Shown here piece by piece: positions 48,096-60,379 of a stretch of DNA of 64,000 bases. The notes beneath the pieces are model-generated. The model worked only from the letters and a program-made list of their open reading frames with translations. It had not been told where the DNA came from and did no database searches. Location of the stretch: positions 3,038,001-3,102,000 of the forward strand of contig NZ_CP010271.1 of NCBI RefSeq assembly GCF_001456355.1, given 5' to 3'. A program made the position numbers and the translations under genes. The stretch's first letter is position 1. The number at the start of each line of letters is the position of its first letter. Source of the DNA: Mycobacteroides saopaulense (GTDB lineage Bacteria; Actinomycetota; Actinomycetes; Mycobacteriales; Mycobacteriaceae).

Positions 48096-50084
48096 TTACG
48101 AGGCCTGCGGTCGGCGATCCGGCGCTCTCAGCAAGAAGCCGGCCCATATATCGCGGCGGTCGGCGCCCAAGTTCGGCTCGACACGCGTCTCACGGTCGAA
48201 GACCATCACCGGCCAATCCGGACCGTGATACGGCGGCCAATCGTCGCTGGGAGCACCGCTGCGTGCGAAGGCCACCCACCGCTGTTGCACCTCGTCGACG
48301 ACTCGCGACGCGTCCCGATGGGTCAGACTGCCGGCCAAGATCGGGCCGGCAGGCCCCCGGTAGTTGCCGAAGACCGCGAGCAGCTCGGTGGCATGTGATC
48401 CCTTCAAACCGACGGCGCGCACAGGCCAGGGCGCGTAATCGAATTGGTAGACGTACACCGGTGCGACCTGTTGATGCGCCCGCGCGATCCGCCACACCGA
48501 GGATGTGAAGAACATGTCGCCCGCCAGCCGCAGCCGTGCGTCTTTCGACGGATATCCCGGGTAGGCCGCGACAATCCGTTCTCGATAGCCCGAGCCGCCG
48601 CGCACAAGGATCTCCAACTGCTCGGCTTCCGACAGGGGCATCACCTTGATCGCCTTGGTAAAGAGTCTGGCCTCATCGGCATTGCTGCCGATGATCAATG
48701 GAACTCTTTGCGCTTCACCGCGTTCCATGGATTCGACGGGAGTCCTTGGCAGATAATCACCATCGACGGAAGGCCCGAACGGAAACCCGCCCTCCGCGAT
48801 CAACTTGTGCTGCGCCCGCAGGAGCTGTCGCGGCGAGGCATTCATGACGGTTGCGGCAGCGTTATCGGCCGTCGCGCCAAGGAGTTCGGCGAAACGCCGG
48901 GCATCGTGGGCGATCGAATCGGCATCGGCGGCCAGGCCACTCGCGGTGCTCTGGATGATCGCGCGATGGAACAACCCTGCCGCCGCCGGGGTCGCCATCA
49001 ATGTTTCTACGCCACTGGCACCCGCGCTCTCGCCGAAGATGGTGACGTTGTCCGGGTCGCCGCCGAACGCGCGAATATTCTCGCGCACCCACTGCAGGGC
49101 CAACACGAGATCCCGCAGGTACAGATTGCTCTCGATGACGTGTTCGCCGTCGGACAGCGAGGACAGATCGAAAGCACCCAACGCACCCACGCGATAGTTC
49201 GCCGACACGTAGACGCATCCGCGACGTGCCAGAATCGATCCCTCGTAGGGCGGCGATGCGCTGGCGCCGAGAAAGTAGCCGCCGCCGTAGATGTAGAACA
49301 TCACCGGCAGCGGACCCTCCGGCAATACCGAGGGCGTCACCACATTGAGTGTCAGGCAGTCCTCGCTGCGCCGCTTCTGCGGCGTGAACACCTTGGGCTG
49401 GTATGGCACCGCACCAAATCGCTTGCAGCGCCGCACACCTGCCCAGGGCTGAACCGGCTGGGGCGAACGCAAGCGCAGCGGCCCCACGGGCGGTTCGGCA
49501 TACGGGATCCCACGGAAACGCCGCATACCGCGACGGACAAATCCCTCGATCTCACCGCTGTTGGTCGCTACACGTAGGGGCGCCGATGCCATGGGAGCGA
49601 ACCTAGCCGGGGCCGCGGGCTCGGCGCTAGTCAACCGGCGACACGGATCTGCACGACAAGTGGCCGAGGTCCACACCGAAACCCCGAAAAGCACCAGGTC
49701 TTTGAGCAGAAACTGACCAGGGCTTGCAGAAAGCACGGGCACGCCCGCGATATGACCCGCGACCACACCGGGGGTGGTGACCAAGAAACTCAGGGTGCCG
49801 GTGAACAACAGGACCGCCAAGCCACTTCCGATCGCCGACGCGCGCGGACACCACCGATACACAGCGATAAGCAGAGCCGCAACGATTTCCAGGGTGCCAA
49901 GCCCTCGAGAAACGGCGGTGGCACTGAGATAGTCAAAGATCCACCGCATCAAGGGGCTGTGCTCGATGAGCACCTTCGAGTCCATTTTCAGGTACTTGCC
50001 CAACCCGATCCACGCCAACACGACGACCAATCCGTATCGGATCGCGAACTCACCCGATCTCGTCAACACGATCGCAGCCGGCAC
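48096..50084 (-). CDS. DUF417 (YkgB-type) membrane domain fused in frame to a type B carboxylesterase
   Basis: One uninterrupted frame of about 662 residues from GTG 50084, just after the secreted-protein stop. Residues ~10-150 are a DUF417 membrane protein (IRYGLVVVLAWIGLGKYLKM, LGTLEIVAALLIAVYRW, PGQFLLKDLVLFGVSVW). After a ~30-residue Ala/Pro linker, a complete type B carboxylesterase begins at ATG 49592 (MASAPLRVATNSGEIEGFVR): oxyanion segment YGGGYFLG, nucleophile FGESAGASG, and a C-terminal His region GSHATEL. The two domains are normally separate proteins. Either this is a real fusion or the esterase starts alone at 49592 and the upstream stop was lost. Confidence 0.75.
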   Translation of the reverse strand: MPAAIVLTRSGEFAIRYGLVVVLAWIGLGKYLKMDSKVLIEHSPLMRWIFDYLSATAVSRGLGTLEIVAALLIAVYRWCPRASAIGSGLAVLLFTGTLSFLVTTPGVVAGHIAGVPVLSASPGQFLLKDLVLFGVSVWTSATCRADPCRRLTSAEPAAPARFAPMASAPLRVATNSGEIEGFVRRGMRRFRGIPYAEPPVGPLRLRSPQPVQPWAGVRRCKRFGAVPYQPKVFTPQKRRSEDCLTLNVVTPSVLPEGPLPVMFYIYGGGYFLGASASPPYEGSILARRGCVYVSANYRVGALGAFDLSSLSDGEHVIESNLYLRDLVLALQWVRENIRAFGGDPDNVTIFGESAGASGVETLMATPAAAGLFHRAIIQSTASGLAADADSIAHDARRFAELLGATADNAAATVMNASPRQLLRAQHKLIAEGGFPFGPSVDGDYLPRTPVESMERGEAQRVPLIIGSNADEARLFTKAIKVMPLSEAEQLEILVRGGSGYRERIVAAYPGYPSKDARLRLAGDMFFTSSVWRIARAHQQVAPVYVYQFDYAPWPVRAVGLKGSHATELLAVFGNYRGPAGPILAGSLTHRDASRVVDEVQQRWVAFARSGAPSDDWPPYHGPDWPVMVFDRETRVEPNLGADRRDIWAGFLLRAPDRRPQAS

Positions 50085-50088
50085 GCGA

Positions 50089-50364
50089 TCAGTTGTCCAC
50101 GTCGTGACAGCTGACATCGACATAGACCGTCCCCGACGACGACGTCGCCAAGGCCGAATGCACATCGGTGGCCACACATTCGGACAGCGGCGCAGACACA
50201 TTCCCGTTGATCTGCACCGTGTATCCCTGTCGCTGAAGATTTCCGATCGTGTCCGAGGCACTGCCGCCGCCGGTCGACGTGGACGCCGCGGCGATGCCCG
50301 CGAAACCAAGGCTGGCAGCCGTCAGGGCTGACGTGACAATGGCGGTACGCGCGATCTTTCTCAT
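50089..50364 (-). CDS. Small secreted protein with a C-terminal Cys pair
   Basis: 91 residues from the ATG at 50364 behind AAGGAGGGTCACC; the longer frame to 50925 is not needed. Signal peptide KIARTAIVTSALTAASLGFAG, likely cleaved after AAA. The mature ~65 residues are small and Ser/Thr/Val-rich with two Cys (SECVAT, VSCHDV). Similar short secreted proteins are common in mycobacteria; function unknown. It precedes the DUF417/esterase ORF by 4 bp, so the two are probably one transcript. Confidence 0.75.
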   Translation of the reverse strand: MRKIARTAIVTSALTAASLGFAGIAAASTSTGGGSASDTIGNLQRQGYTVQINGNVSAPLSECVATDVHSALATSSSGTVYVDVSCHDVDN

Positions 50365-50642
50365 GGTGACCCTCCTTGGTGACCGTGTCGCCGGACCACT
50401 TCCCGCGACACCACCCAGGCTCATTGCGGCGGACATGTATTCGGCCGTTGCGCGCTGAAGATTCAATGGAGAAATCGGGTCGCCGCTGCGCGGCTCATCA
50501 GGTCTGTGACCAGCAATTTCTCCGGACCATGCGAGACCATTCGCTATCGGCCGGCCGGCGGAATTCTGAAGTTTCGATAAAGAAGCGCCGACTGTGTGGC
50601 GCGACCTTAGACGCGGCCGGAACAGTCGGGCACGATTGGCTG

Positions 50643-51392
50643 ATGGACGGTCTTCCCGACAAAGCCGCACCGATCCCCGCCCCAGACTATCGAGCGTTGG
50701 TCGTCGACGATGAAGTGCCGCTGGCGGAAGTGGTGGCGAGTTACCTCCGACGCGAAATGTTCGAGGTACACCTCGCACACGACGGCCGCCGCGCACTCGA
50801 TCTGGCGCGCGAGGTCGATCCCGATGTGGTGATTCTCGATATCGGCTTACCGGGTGTGGACGGCATCGAGGTCTGCAGGCAGCTTCGGGTCTTCTCGGAT
50901 GCCTATGTGGTGATGCTGACGGCACGGGATACCGAGGTGGACACCATCGTCGGGCTTTCCGTCGGCGCCGACGACTACGTGACCAAACCCTTCAGTCCAC
51001 GCGAGGTCGTCGCCCGCGTTCGCGCAATGCTTCGACGCCCCCGCCGGGTGCCGGCCCCCTCGGAGGACCCAGCCCTGGAACTAAGCCCACCCCGCGTGTT
51101 CGGCGCATTGCGCATCAATGTGGACAGCCGTGAGGTGCATGTCGACCAGACCCCAGTCACGTTGACCCGCACCGAATTCGATGTGCTTTCCGCCCTGTCG
51201 TCACGACCGGGCATGGTGCTCAGCAGAAAGCAACTCCTCGACGCGGTGTGGGGCGACAGCTGGGTGGGAAACGACAACATCGTCGATGTGCATATCGGGC
51301 ACCTGCGCCAGAAGCTGGGTGACAACCCGACCTCGCCTCGGTATGTGACGACCGTGCGGGGCATCGGCTATCGCATGGGGTCTGGATCGTGA
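50643..51392 (+). CDS. OmpR/PhoB-type response regulator
   Basis: 249 residues from ATG 50643. Receiver domain with acidic pair D22-D23, phospho-acceptor D66 (VVILDIGLP) and K115 (YVTKPF). The C-terminal winged helix contains LTRTEFDVLSALSSRPGMV and VDVHIGHLRQKLG. Overlaps the kinase start by 4 bp (GTGA). The target genes are unknown; the divergent secreted protein-esterase unit is a candidate because they share the ~280-bp upstream region. Confidence 0.93.
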   Translation: MDGLPDKAAPIPAPDYRALVVDDEVPLAEVVASYLRREMFEVHLAHDGRRALDLAREVDPDVVILDIGLPGVDGIEVCRQLRVFSDAYVVMLTARDTEVDTIVGLSVGADDYVTKPFSPREVVARVRAMLRRPRRVPAPSEDPALELSPPRVFGALRINVDSREVHVDQTPVTLTRTEFDVLSALSSRPGMVLSRKQLLDAVWGDSWVGNDNIVDVHIGHLRQKLGDNPTSPRYVTTVRGIGYRMGSGS

Positions 51393-52513
51393 CACGCCCG
51401 CGATATGGCATCGGCCCGCGCCTGCTGGCGGCCAACTCGCTGGTTGTCCTCGCCGGAATCGCCACCACCAGCGTGGTGGCCGCCATCGTGGGGCCTCCCA
51501 TGTTCCGTCGGCTCATGGACCAGCAGGTGGCGCCCGGCGCGGGGAACGATCACCCCTATGAGCGAGCCTTCCGCGATGCCACCGCGATGTCCATCGGGTT
51601 CGCGGTCGCGGTGTCGGCGTTGGCGGCACTCGCCTTGAGCTGGTACCTGAGCCGCCGGGTGCATCGTTCGGCCACCGCGCTGTCTCGGGCGGCCTCCGCT
51701 GTTGCCGACGGGCACTACGACATACGAGTACCACCGCCGCATCTGGGCAGGGAATTCGATGACGTCGCAGCGGCATTCAACAAGATGGCGCAGCGGCTCG
51801 GCGCGGTGGACGATGCGCGCAGGCAGATGCTGGCCGACCTTGCTCACGAGATCAGGACCCCGGTGGCGGTGCTGGAGGCGTACATGGAGGCCGTGGAAGA
51901 TGGTGTCCAACAACTCGATCAGCAGACGGTCGCCACCTTGCGGGATCAAACCCGTCGCCTGACTCGGTTCAGCGTCGACGTGAACGCGTTATCTGTCGCC
52001 GAGCGCCGCACCACCTCCATCGACGCCAGGCGAGTGTCCGCGGCCGACTTGATCACCACGTCGGCCGCGGCGTTCGCACCGCGCTATCAGAGCAAGGAGG
52101 TGACCCTGCAGGCCCGCGCCGACGACGGATTGCCCGACCTATGGGCCGATCCCGAGCGTATCGCCCAGGTTTTGAGCAATCTGCTCGATAACGCACTGCG
52201 CCATACGGGCCCAGGCGGCCGGGTCGATGTGACGGCGGCGACAACCGGTGACGACATCGCGATCACCGTCTCCGATACCGGCGACGGCGTGCCCGCGGAG
52301 CATCTGGACCGGCTGTTCGACCGGTTCTACCGGGCCGACGCCGCCCGCGATCGCCAACACGGCGGGGCAGGCATCGGACTGTCGATCGCCAAGGCGCTTG
52401 TGGAGGCGCACGGCGGGCACATCCAGGCACACAGCGATGGGCCGGGCACGGGAACCACGTTCACGGTGTCCCTGCCCAGCGCGCGCCATCACCTCGAAAG
52501 CGCCGACGACTAG
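51389..52513 (+). CDS. Sensor histidine kinase
   Basis: 374 residues, GTG start. TM1 about 13-35, a short ~30-residue external loop, TM2 about 67-87, HAMP to about 141, HisKA with H153 ([12 protein letters not shown]), then HATPase with N box [10 protein letters not shown]1 VSDTGDGV and G2 GIGLSIAK. Partner of the response regulator just upstream. The short sensor loop suggests it detects a membrane or small-molecule signal. Convergent with gatA. Confidence 0.95.
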   Translation: MTRPRYGIGPRLLAANSLVVLAGIATTSVVAAIVGPPMFRRLMDQQVAPGAGNDHPYERAFRDATAMSIGFAVAVSALAALALSWYLSRRVHRSATALSRAASAVADGHYDIRVPPPHLGREFDDVAAAFNKMAQRLGAVDDARRQMLADLAHEIRTPVAVLEAYMEAVEDGVQQLDQQTVATLRDQTRRLTRFSVDVNALSVAERRTTSIDARRVSAADLITTSAAAFAPRYQSKEVTLQARADDGLPDLWADPERIAQVLSNLLDNALRHTGPGGRVDVTAATTGDDIAITVSDTGDGVPAEHLDRLFDRFYRADAARDRQHGGAGIGLSIAKALVEAHGGHIQAHSDGPGTGTTFTVSLPSARHHLESADD

Positions 52514-53991
52514 ACCGCCGCGGGCAGAGCTCCACGTGCCGCTTCGTATGCCGCGCCCACCCGGTACAACCGATCGTCGGCGAGCGCGGGCGCCATGATC
52601 TGCAGACCCACCGGAAGCCCGTCATCGGCCGAAAGGCCCGACGGCACCGACATTCCGCAGTGACCGGCCAGGTTCAGCGGCAACGTGCACAGGTCGAACT
52701 GGTACATGGCCAGCGGGTCATCGACCTTCTCCCCCAACCGGAATGCGGTCGTGGGCGTGGCGGGCGTGACCAGCACGTCCACCTGCTCATAGGCCTGCTC
52801 CAGATCGCGTTTGATCAGGGTGCGAACCTTCTGCGCCCGGCCGTAGTACGCGTCGTAGTACCCGGCGGAAAGCGCGTAGGTCCCGATCATGATGCGCCGC
52901 TTGACTTCTGGGCCAAAGCCCGCGGCTCGGGTGAGAGCCATGACTTCCTCGGCGCTGTGCGTTCCGTCGTCCCCGACACGCATGCCGTACCGCATGGCAT
53001 CGAACCGGGCCAGGTTCGAGGACACCTCCGACGGCAGGATCAGGTAGTAGGCCGGAAGTGCGTACTCGAAGTGGGGGCAGGACACCTCCACCACGTCGGC
53101 ACCCAGCGCGGTCAGCTGTTCGACGGCCGCGTCGAACGACGCCATCACGCCGGGCTGGTACCCGTCGCCGCGCAGTTGGGAAACCACACCAACACGAACA
53201 CCCTTGAGATCTCCGGAGGCTCCGGCACGCGCGGCGGCCACCACATCGGGCACCGGCTCGTCGACCGAGGTGGAGTCGCGCGGATCGTGTCCGGCGATCA
53301 CCTGGTGCAGCAGCGCGGTGTCCAAAACCGTACGCGCGCAAGGCCCGCCCTGATCCAGCGACGACGCGCAGGCTACCAGGCCGTAACGCGACACCGTTCC
53401 GTAGGTGGGCTTGACGCCGACCGTCGCGGTGAGCGCCGCGGGCTGACGGATCGAGCCCCCGGTGTCGGTGCCGATGGCCAGCGGCGCCTGGAAGGCTGCC
53501 AGCGCGGCCGCGCTACCGCCGCCCGAGCCACCCGGCACCCGCTCGATGTCCCACGGGTTGCGGGTAGGCCCATAGGCGGAGTTCTCGGTGGAGGAACCCA
53601 TCGCGAACTCGTCCATGTTGGTCTTGCCCAAGATCGGGATCCCGGCCTCGCGCAGTCGTGCGGTCACGGTCGCGTCGTACGGGGGCACCCAGTTCTCGAG
53701 GATCTTCGATCCGCATGTGGTCGGCATGTCCCGGGTGGTGAAGACGTCCTTGAGCGCGAGCGGAACGCCGGCAAGCGCCGATGCGGGCTGATCGCCGCGG
53801 GCGATCACGTCGTCGGTGTCCTTGGCCGCGGCCAGAGCCTGCTCCCCCGCCACATGCAGGAAGGCGCGGTAGGTCTCGTCGGTGCTGGCGATCTGATCCA
53901 GATGCGCACGCGTCACCTCGACCGATGACACCTCGCCCGCATGGATCAATGTGGCCAGCGACGCGGCGTCCTGCCTGATCAGGTCGCTCAC
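52510..53991 (-). CDS. gatA: Asp/Glu-tRNA amidotransferase subunit A
   Basis: 493 residues, amidase-signature family. Catalytic Ser-cisSer-Lys triad: K in LALKDVFTT, Ser in [10 protein letters not shown] and the [17 protein letters not shown] stretch. Releases ammonia from glutamine for GatB. The start overlaps the gatC stop (ATGA), so the two are coupled. In M. tuberculosis pfkA follows; here a two-component system lies in between on the other strand. Confidence 0.97.
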   Translation of the reverse strand: MSDLIRQDAASLATLIHAGEVSSVEVTRAHLDQIASTDETYRAFLHVAGEQALAAAKDTDDVIARGDQPASALAGVPLALKDVFTTRDMPTTCGSKILENWVPPYDATVTARLREAGIPILGKTNMDEFAMGSSTENSAYGPTRNPWDIERVPGGSGGGSAAALAAFQAPLAIGTDTGGSIRQPAALTATVGVKPTYGTVSRYGLVACASSLDQGGPCARTVLDTALLHQVIAGHDPRDSTSVDEPVPDVVAAARAGASGDLKGVRVGVVSQLRGDGYQPGVMASFDAAVEQLTALGADVVEVSCPHFEYALPAYYLILPSEVSSNLARFDAMRYGMRVGDDGTHSAEEVMALTRAAGFGPEVKRRIMIGTYALSAGYYDAYYGRAQKVRTLIKRDLEQAYEQVDVLVTPATPTTAFRLGEKVDDPLAMYQFDLCTLPLNLAGHCGMSVPSGLSADDGLPVGLQIMAPALADDRLYRVGAAYEAARGALPAAV

Positions 53992-54296
53992 TCTTCTTCT
54001 CCCAGAATCTGCGGAACCGCAAAACGCCCCTCGGCCACCCGGGGGGCTGCGGCGAGCGCCTCGTCCGGTGTGAGGCAGTCGGCGATCACATCGGGCCGTG
54101 TGACATTGACCGCATCGAGCGGAGAACTGGTCGCATCGACCTCGTCGAGCTCATCGGTAGAAACGGCACTGATCTGGCTGACGTGGCCGAGGATCGCGTC
54201 GAGTTGCCCCGCGTATCCATCCAGCTCAGCGTCGGTCAGCGCAAGCCGGGCCAATCTGGCCAGGTGCGCGACCTCGTCACGGGATATGGCGCTCAC
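53988..54296 (-). CDS. gatC: Asp/Glu-tRNA amidotransferase subunit C
   Basis: 102 residues from GTG 54296 ([20 protein letters not shown]); upstream codons in frame do not look like the family. Small helical protein that clamps GatA to GatB. The C-terminal [15 protein letters not shown] is the conserved end. First gene of gatCA. Confidence 0.95.
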   Translation of the reverse strand: MSAISRDEVAHLARLARLALTDAELDGYAGQLDAILGHVSQISAVSTDELDEVDATSSPLDAVNVTRPDVIADCLTPDEALAAAPRVAEGRFAVPQILGEEE

Positions 54297-54348
54297 GGCT
54301 AGATAGCCTAGAGGGCGGCCGTACCTGACCTGTGCCACAGTGTTGGAC

Positions 54349-55005
54349 GTGCCGTCCTATCTGCTGCGCTTACAACTTGCCGACCGACCCGGAAGTCTGG
54401 GATCGGTCGCCGTCGCGCTGGGCACGGTGGGTGCGGACATCTTGTCCCTCGACGTCGTCGAGCGCGGTCCGGGGTACGCCATCGACGACCTGGTCATCGA
54501 CCTGCCGCCCGGCTCCATGCCCGACTCGTTGATCACCGCCGCGGAGGCGTTGAACGGGGTGCATGTGCATTCCATCCGCCCGCACACCGGCCTGCTGGAG
54601 GCACACCGCGAGCTGGAGCTCATCGACAGAGTGGCCGCCGCCGCGGCACCGGCGCGCCTCGAGGTGCTCGCGCAGGAGGCTCCCCACGTGCTGCGCGCGA
54701 ACTGGTGCACCGTGGTGCGCCAGGACGGCTCCGGATTCATCCGGGTGGCCGGCAGCGCCGGGGCCCCGGAAACGCAGGCCACCTCGGCCCCCTGGCTACC
54801 ACTGGGGCGTGCGCAGGTTCTGGACACCGGCGCCGAGTGGGTGCCGCAGCTGTGGAAGGACATGGACACCACGTTGGCCGCCGCACCACTGGGTTCGGGC
54901 GACACGGCCGTCGTGCTGGGCCGTCCGGGAGGCCCGGAGTTCCGGCCCTCCGAGGTCGCGCGCCTGGGCTATCTGGCGGGCATCGTCGCAACCCTGGTGC
55001 GATAG
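54349..55005 (+). CDS. ACT-domain protein (Rv3013-like)
   Basis: 218 residues from GTG 54349 ([18 protein letters not shown]), which fits the M. tuberculosis ortholog length; a GTG three codons earlier is possible. N-terminal ACT domain (residues ~3-75), then an alpha/beta region with a GAF-like feel. Function unknown; possibly an amino-acid sensor. Divergent from gatC, as in M. tuberculosis. Confidence 0.88.
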   Translation: MPSYLLRLQLADRPGSLGSVAVALGTVGADILSLDVVERGPGYAIDDLVIDLPPGSMPDSLITAAEALNGVHVHSIRPHTGLLEAHRELELIDRVAAAAAPARLEVLAQEAPHVLRANWCTVVRQDGSGFIRVAGSAGAPETQATSAPWLPLGRAQVLDTGAEWVPQLWKDMDTTLAAAPLGSGDTAVVLGRPGGPEFRPSEVARLGYLAGIVATLVR

Positions 55006-55062
55006 GGCTGCTCACAGGAACAGCACAGCGATTTGCCGGGTAGACCAGGCACACTCGCCGGC

Positions 55063-56940
55063 GTGCCTGAATTGAGGAGCTGGGTCTACCCGCGTCGCGA
55101 ACAGTTGGCTCTCGCCGCGCTCATCGCCATGATGGCGATCGTCTATCTGTGGAACATCAGCCAGAACGGTTGGTCCAACGCCTTCTATGCGGCGGCGGTG
55201 CAGTCCGGCAGTCAAAGCTGGAAGGCGTGGTTCTTCGGCAGTTTCGATCCCCAGAACTACGTGACGGTCGACAAGCCCGCTGGCGGCCTGTGGTTGATGG
55301 GATTGTCGGCCAGGATCTTTGGCTTCTCCAGCGCCAGCATGCTGATCCCCCAGGCGATACTGGCCATCGCCAGCGCCCTGCTGATACGCGCCGCCGTTCG
55401 CCGTCTCGCGGGGCCGGCAGCCGGCCTGCTCGCCGCCGCGGTGTTCGCGTTGATCCCGGTGGTGTCGGTGATGTTCCGCCACTCAAATCCGGACGCCCCC
55501 ATGGTCTTCGGCATGGTGGTCGCCGCATATTTCCTCACTCGCGCACTGGATACCGAGCGGGCACGCGAGGCGGCGGGCTGGATGGCCCTGGCCGGAGCCG
55601 GTATCGGCTTCGCCTTCCTGTGCAAAACGTTGGAAGCGCTCTTGGTGGCTCCGGCCCTGCTGCTGGTGTACGTGCTGGCCGCCAAGTTCGGATGGAAGGC
55701 CAAGCTGGCCCACCTGGCGGCCGCGACGGTCGCCCTCATCGTGTCCTCGGGATGGTGGATGCTCGCGGTCGCATTGACTCCGGCGGCCAGCCGGCCGTAC
55801 GTCGACAACTCGACCGACAACAGCGAGTGGACATTGGCGATCGGATACAACGGGCTGGATCGACTGCTGGGCAAGGCTTCAGGCATGTCCCGGGAGTTCG
55901 AGGGCCCAAGTTTTTCCGGGACGCCCGGACTGTTCCGGATCTTCGAGGACGATCAGGCCTTCCACGTGGCGTGGCTCATCCCGGCGGCGCTCGTCGCACT
56001 GGTGCTTGGGCTCGCCATCACCAGCCGCACCGACACCTCGGGCCTGTTGACGCGATACCGGTCGCTGATCACCAATCCCGGCGGGGTGGCGTTGATTCTG
56101 TGGGGCGGCTGGCTGGTCTCGACGTACGTGATCCTGGCGTACATGAAGCAGCAGTTCCACCCGTATTACACCTCGGCGATGGCGCCGGGCATCGCGGGCA
56201 CCCTCGCGACCGGCGTTGTCGTGCTGTGGCAGAAGCGATCCGAACCCATCGGCCGCTACGGATTGGCGGCCGTCACGCTGGCCGCTGTCGCGATGGGATG
56301 GGTGCTGCTTCGCCGCGACCCGGCCTGGCTGCCCTGGTTGCGGTGGGTGCTGCTCGTGGGCGGGATCGCCGCGGCGGTCGTATTGGCACTCGGCGGGTTA
56401 CAGCGTTCGCAACGGCTACGGATCGGCATTGCCACACTGGCGCTTGCCGTTTCGTTGGGTGGGTCGATCGCGTTCACCATTGCCAATGTCACCACCCCCA
56501 AGGTCGGCGGGCTGTCCACCTCGGGCCCTGCGATGCCCGACGACGACAAGTTCGGCGGCCGGGAGCCCGCACCCCTCGACCCGTCGCTGGCCGCATTGAT
56601 CAAGGATTCCGGCGCGCGGTGGCCGGTGGCGACCACCAATACCCGCACCGCCGCGCCCATTCAATTGGAAACCAATGCCCCGGTGATGGCCATCGGCGGA
56701 TTCTCCGGACGCGACAATCCCATCACGCTCCAGCAGTTCATCGACTACACACAGGACGGCACCGTCCAGTTCTACGCCGAGTCCGTCAAAGACAAGGACA
56801 AACAGAAGGAACAGCCCCAGCACGACAGCGATACCAAGCGGGTGGCCGACGACATCCAGAAGTGGGTCGAGAATCACTTCTCCTCAAAGGATTACGGCGA
56901 CCTACGGGTGTTCGATCTTTCTGTTCCGCCGAAGCCTTAG
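55063..56940 (+). CDS. GT39-like (ArnT/PMT-type) membrane glycosyltransferase
   Basis: About 625 residues from GTG 55063 (PELRSWVYPRREQ); a TTG at 55033 is an alternative. About 12 membrane helices. First external loop DKPAGGLWLMGLSARIFG after YLWNISQNGWSNAFYAAA, with Asp and Lys like the lipid-donor binding loop. Likely transfers a sugar from a polyprenyl-phosphate donor to an acceptor outside the membrane. The soluble tail (IQLETNAPVMAIGGFSGRD) sits outside. It is inserted between the Rv3013-like gene and ligA, which are closer in M. tuberculosis. Confidence 0.85.
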   Translation: MPELRSWVYPRREQLALAALIAMMAIVYLWNISQNGWSNAFYAAAVQSGSQSWKAWFFGSFDPQNYVTVDKPAGGLWLMGLSARIFGFSSASMLIPQAILAIASALLIRAAVRRLAGPAAGLLAAAVFALIPVVSVMFRHSNPDAPMVFGMVVAAYFLTRALDTERAREAAGWMALAGAGIGFAFLCKTLEALLVAPALLLVYVLAAKFGWKAKLAHLAAATVALIVSSGWWMLAVALTPAASRPYVDNSTDNSEWTLAIGYNGLDRLLGKASGMSREFEGPSFSGTPGLFRIFEDDQAFHVAWLIPAALVALVLGLAITSRTDTSGLLTRYRSLITNPGGVALILWGGWLVSTYVILAYMKQQFHPYYTSAMAPGIAGTLATGVVVLWQKRSEPIGRYGLAAVTLAAVAMGWVLLRRDPAWLPWLRWVLLVGGIAAAVVLALGGLQRSQRLRIGIATLALAVSLGGSIAFTIANVTTPKVGGLSTSGPAMPDDDKFGGREPAPLDPSLAALIKDSGARWPVATTNTRTAAPIQLETNAPVMAIGGFSGRDNPITLQQFIDYTQDGTVQFYAESVKDKDKQKEQPQHDSDTKRVADDIQKWVENHFSSKDYGDLRVFDLSVPPKP

Positions 56941-56959
56941 GACTCTTTCTGCGGCGAAG

Positions 56960-59014
<2,055 letters not shown>

Positions 59015-59057
59015 CTAACCCACCCGCCCGACAGTCCCCGAACCCTACGATGGGCCC

Positions 59058-59465
59058 ATGGGCACGCATCCCATCATGTTCACCGAGGAAGATCCCGGTC
59101 TGGCAGAACTGCGCCAGCTGGCACTCGCACTGCCCGAGGCGGCCGAACAGATCTCCTGGGGTCGGCCCGTCTTCAAGGCAGGCAAGATCTTTGCGATGTT
59201 CGGTGGCAACGCCAAAGGAAACGCCAAGGGCGAGATGATCGCGTACCCGTACTCGGTGCTGGTCAAGGTGGACGATTCCGAACGCCCCGCACTCCTGCAG
59301 GACGAACGCTTCTACTACCCGGCATACATGGGTCCCTATGGCTGGCTGGGGCTGGATTTCAGCACCGCCGACGTGGACTGGGGCGAGGTCGCCGAGCTTC
59401 TCGATGCCTCCTACCGGCTGATCGCGACCAAACGGCTGATCAAGCTGCTCGATCAGCGCGACTGA
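59058..59465 (+). CDS. MmcQ/YjbR-family protein
   Basis: 135 residues, ATG start. LRQLALALPEAAEQISWGRPVFKAGKIFAMFG is the MmcQ/YjbR N-terminal part, and GWLGLDFSTADVDWGEVAEL the second half. Compact alpha/beta proteins with a CyaY-like fold, thought to bind DNA; no enzyme activity known. Divergent from ligA. Confidence 0.88.
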   Translation: MGTHPIMFTEEDPGLAELRQLALALPEAAEQISWGRPVFKAGKIFAMFGGNAKGNAKGEMIAYPYSVLVKVDDSERPALLQDERFYYPAYMGPYGWLGLDFSTADVDWGEVAELLDASYRLIATKRLIKLLDQRD

Positions 59466-59498
59466 TCCGCCGATAATCCCTACACTCTGTTTCAAGAT

Positions 59499-60278
59499 TT
59501 GCCTAACACCCACAGAGACAGGCTGGGACACAAATTGTCTGTTGCTAGCAGATTGCGCGGCGCCCTCGGCGGGGCAGTGCTCACCGCGGTCGCGCTCGCA
59601 CCTCCCGCCCTTGCCGACGGCCCGCTGGTGTTTCCCGGGATGGAGATCATCCAGGGAACGCAGAGCTGCACGCTGGGGTTTGTCGATCCCGACGCCCGGA
59701 TCGGTCTCACCGCAGGCCATTGCGCTATGGACACCGATGGCCCGGTGTACGACTCGGCGGGCGAGGTCATCGGCGTCCTCGTCATCGCCGGCTCCAATTT
59801 GCGCGATGGCGACCGGATCGACGGCACCAAGTACGTCATCGACTACGAGGCCATCAAATTCCGCAGTGACGTGGCGATCAACGACATACTCCCCAACGGG
59901 ATTCGGCTTGAACGCGGCGGCGGGATCCAGCCGCACACCGGGCTGCCGGTCTGCCGAAACGGTGTCACCACCGGCGAGGCGTGTGGCACCGTCACCAACG
60001 TCAACAACGGCTGGTTCGAAATCGACGGACTGCCGGCCGACCACGGCGACTCGGGCAGCGCCGTGTACTCCATCACCTCGCCCGGGCATGGTGCCATCGT
60101 CGGGATCGCGCGTGGAACCACCCGGAGCGTTGAGACCGGCGTGGTTCAAACCACCGCGGTTTCCTGGTCGACCATCCTCAATCAACTGCGAGAAGACCTG
60201 GAAAGAACGCCCGACGCTCCCCCGCCACCTGGGGATTCACCGGATACAGCAGCACTTCCTGCACCACAAGAGGCCTGA
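59499..60278 (+). CDS. Secreted chymotrypsin-fold serine protease, first of three
   Basis: Up to 259 residues (TTG start; TTG 59535 is also possible). Signal peptide about LRGALGGAVLTAVALAPPALA, then a mature S1-type domain: His in GLTAGHC, Asp in VIDYEAIKF, Ser in HGDSGSAVYS (GDSG). Two Cys pairs around SCTLGF/TAGHC and VCRNGVTTGEACG are typical of the secreted actinobacterial forms. Pro-rich C-terminal tail. Homologous to the next two genes; substrate unknown. Confidence 0.83.
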   Translation: MPNTHRDRLGHKLSVASRLRGALGGAVLTAVALAPPALADGPLVFPGMEIIQGTQSCTLGFVDPDARIGLTAGHCAMDTDGPVYDSAGEVIGVLVIAGSNLRDGDRIDGTKYVIDYEAIKFRSDVAINDILPNGIRLERGGGIQPHTGLPVCRNGVTTGEACGTVTNVNNGWFEIDGLPADHGDSGSAVYSITSPGHGAIVGIARGTTRSVETGVVQTTAVSWSTILNQLREDLERTPDAPPPPGDSPDTAALPAPQEA

Positions 60279-60379
60279 GTCGCATAGGCTCGTGGCGACA
60301 CGGAGAGTCGTGCCGCGTGCTCTCCTGATGCTGGTCGGGGCTTTGTTGACGGTGAACGTGGCAGACAGAGAGCTACGGC

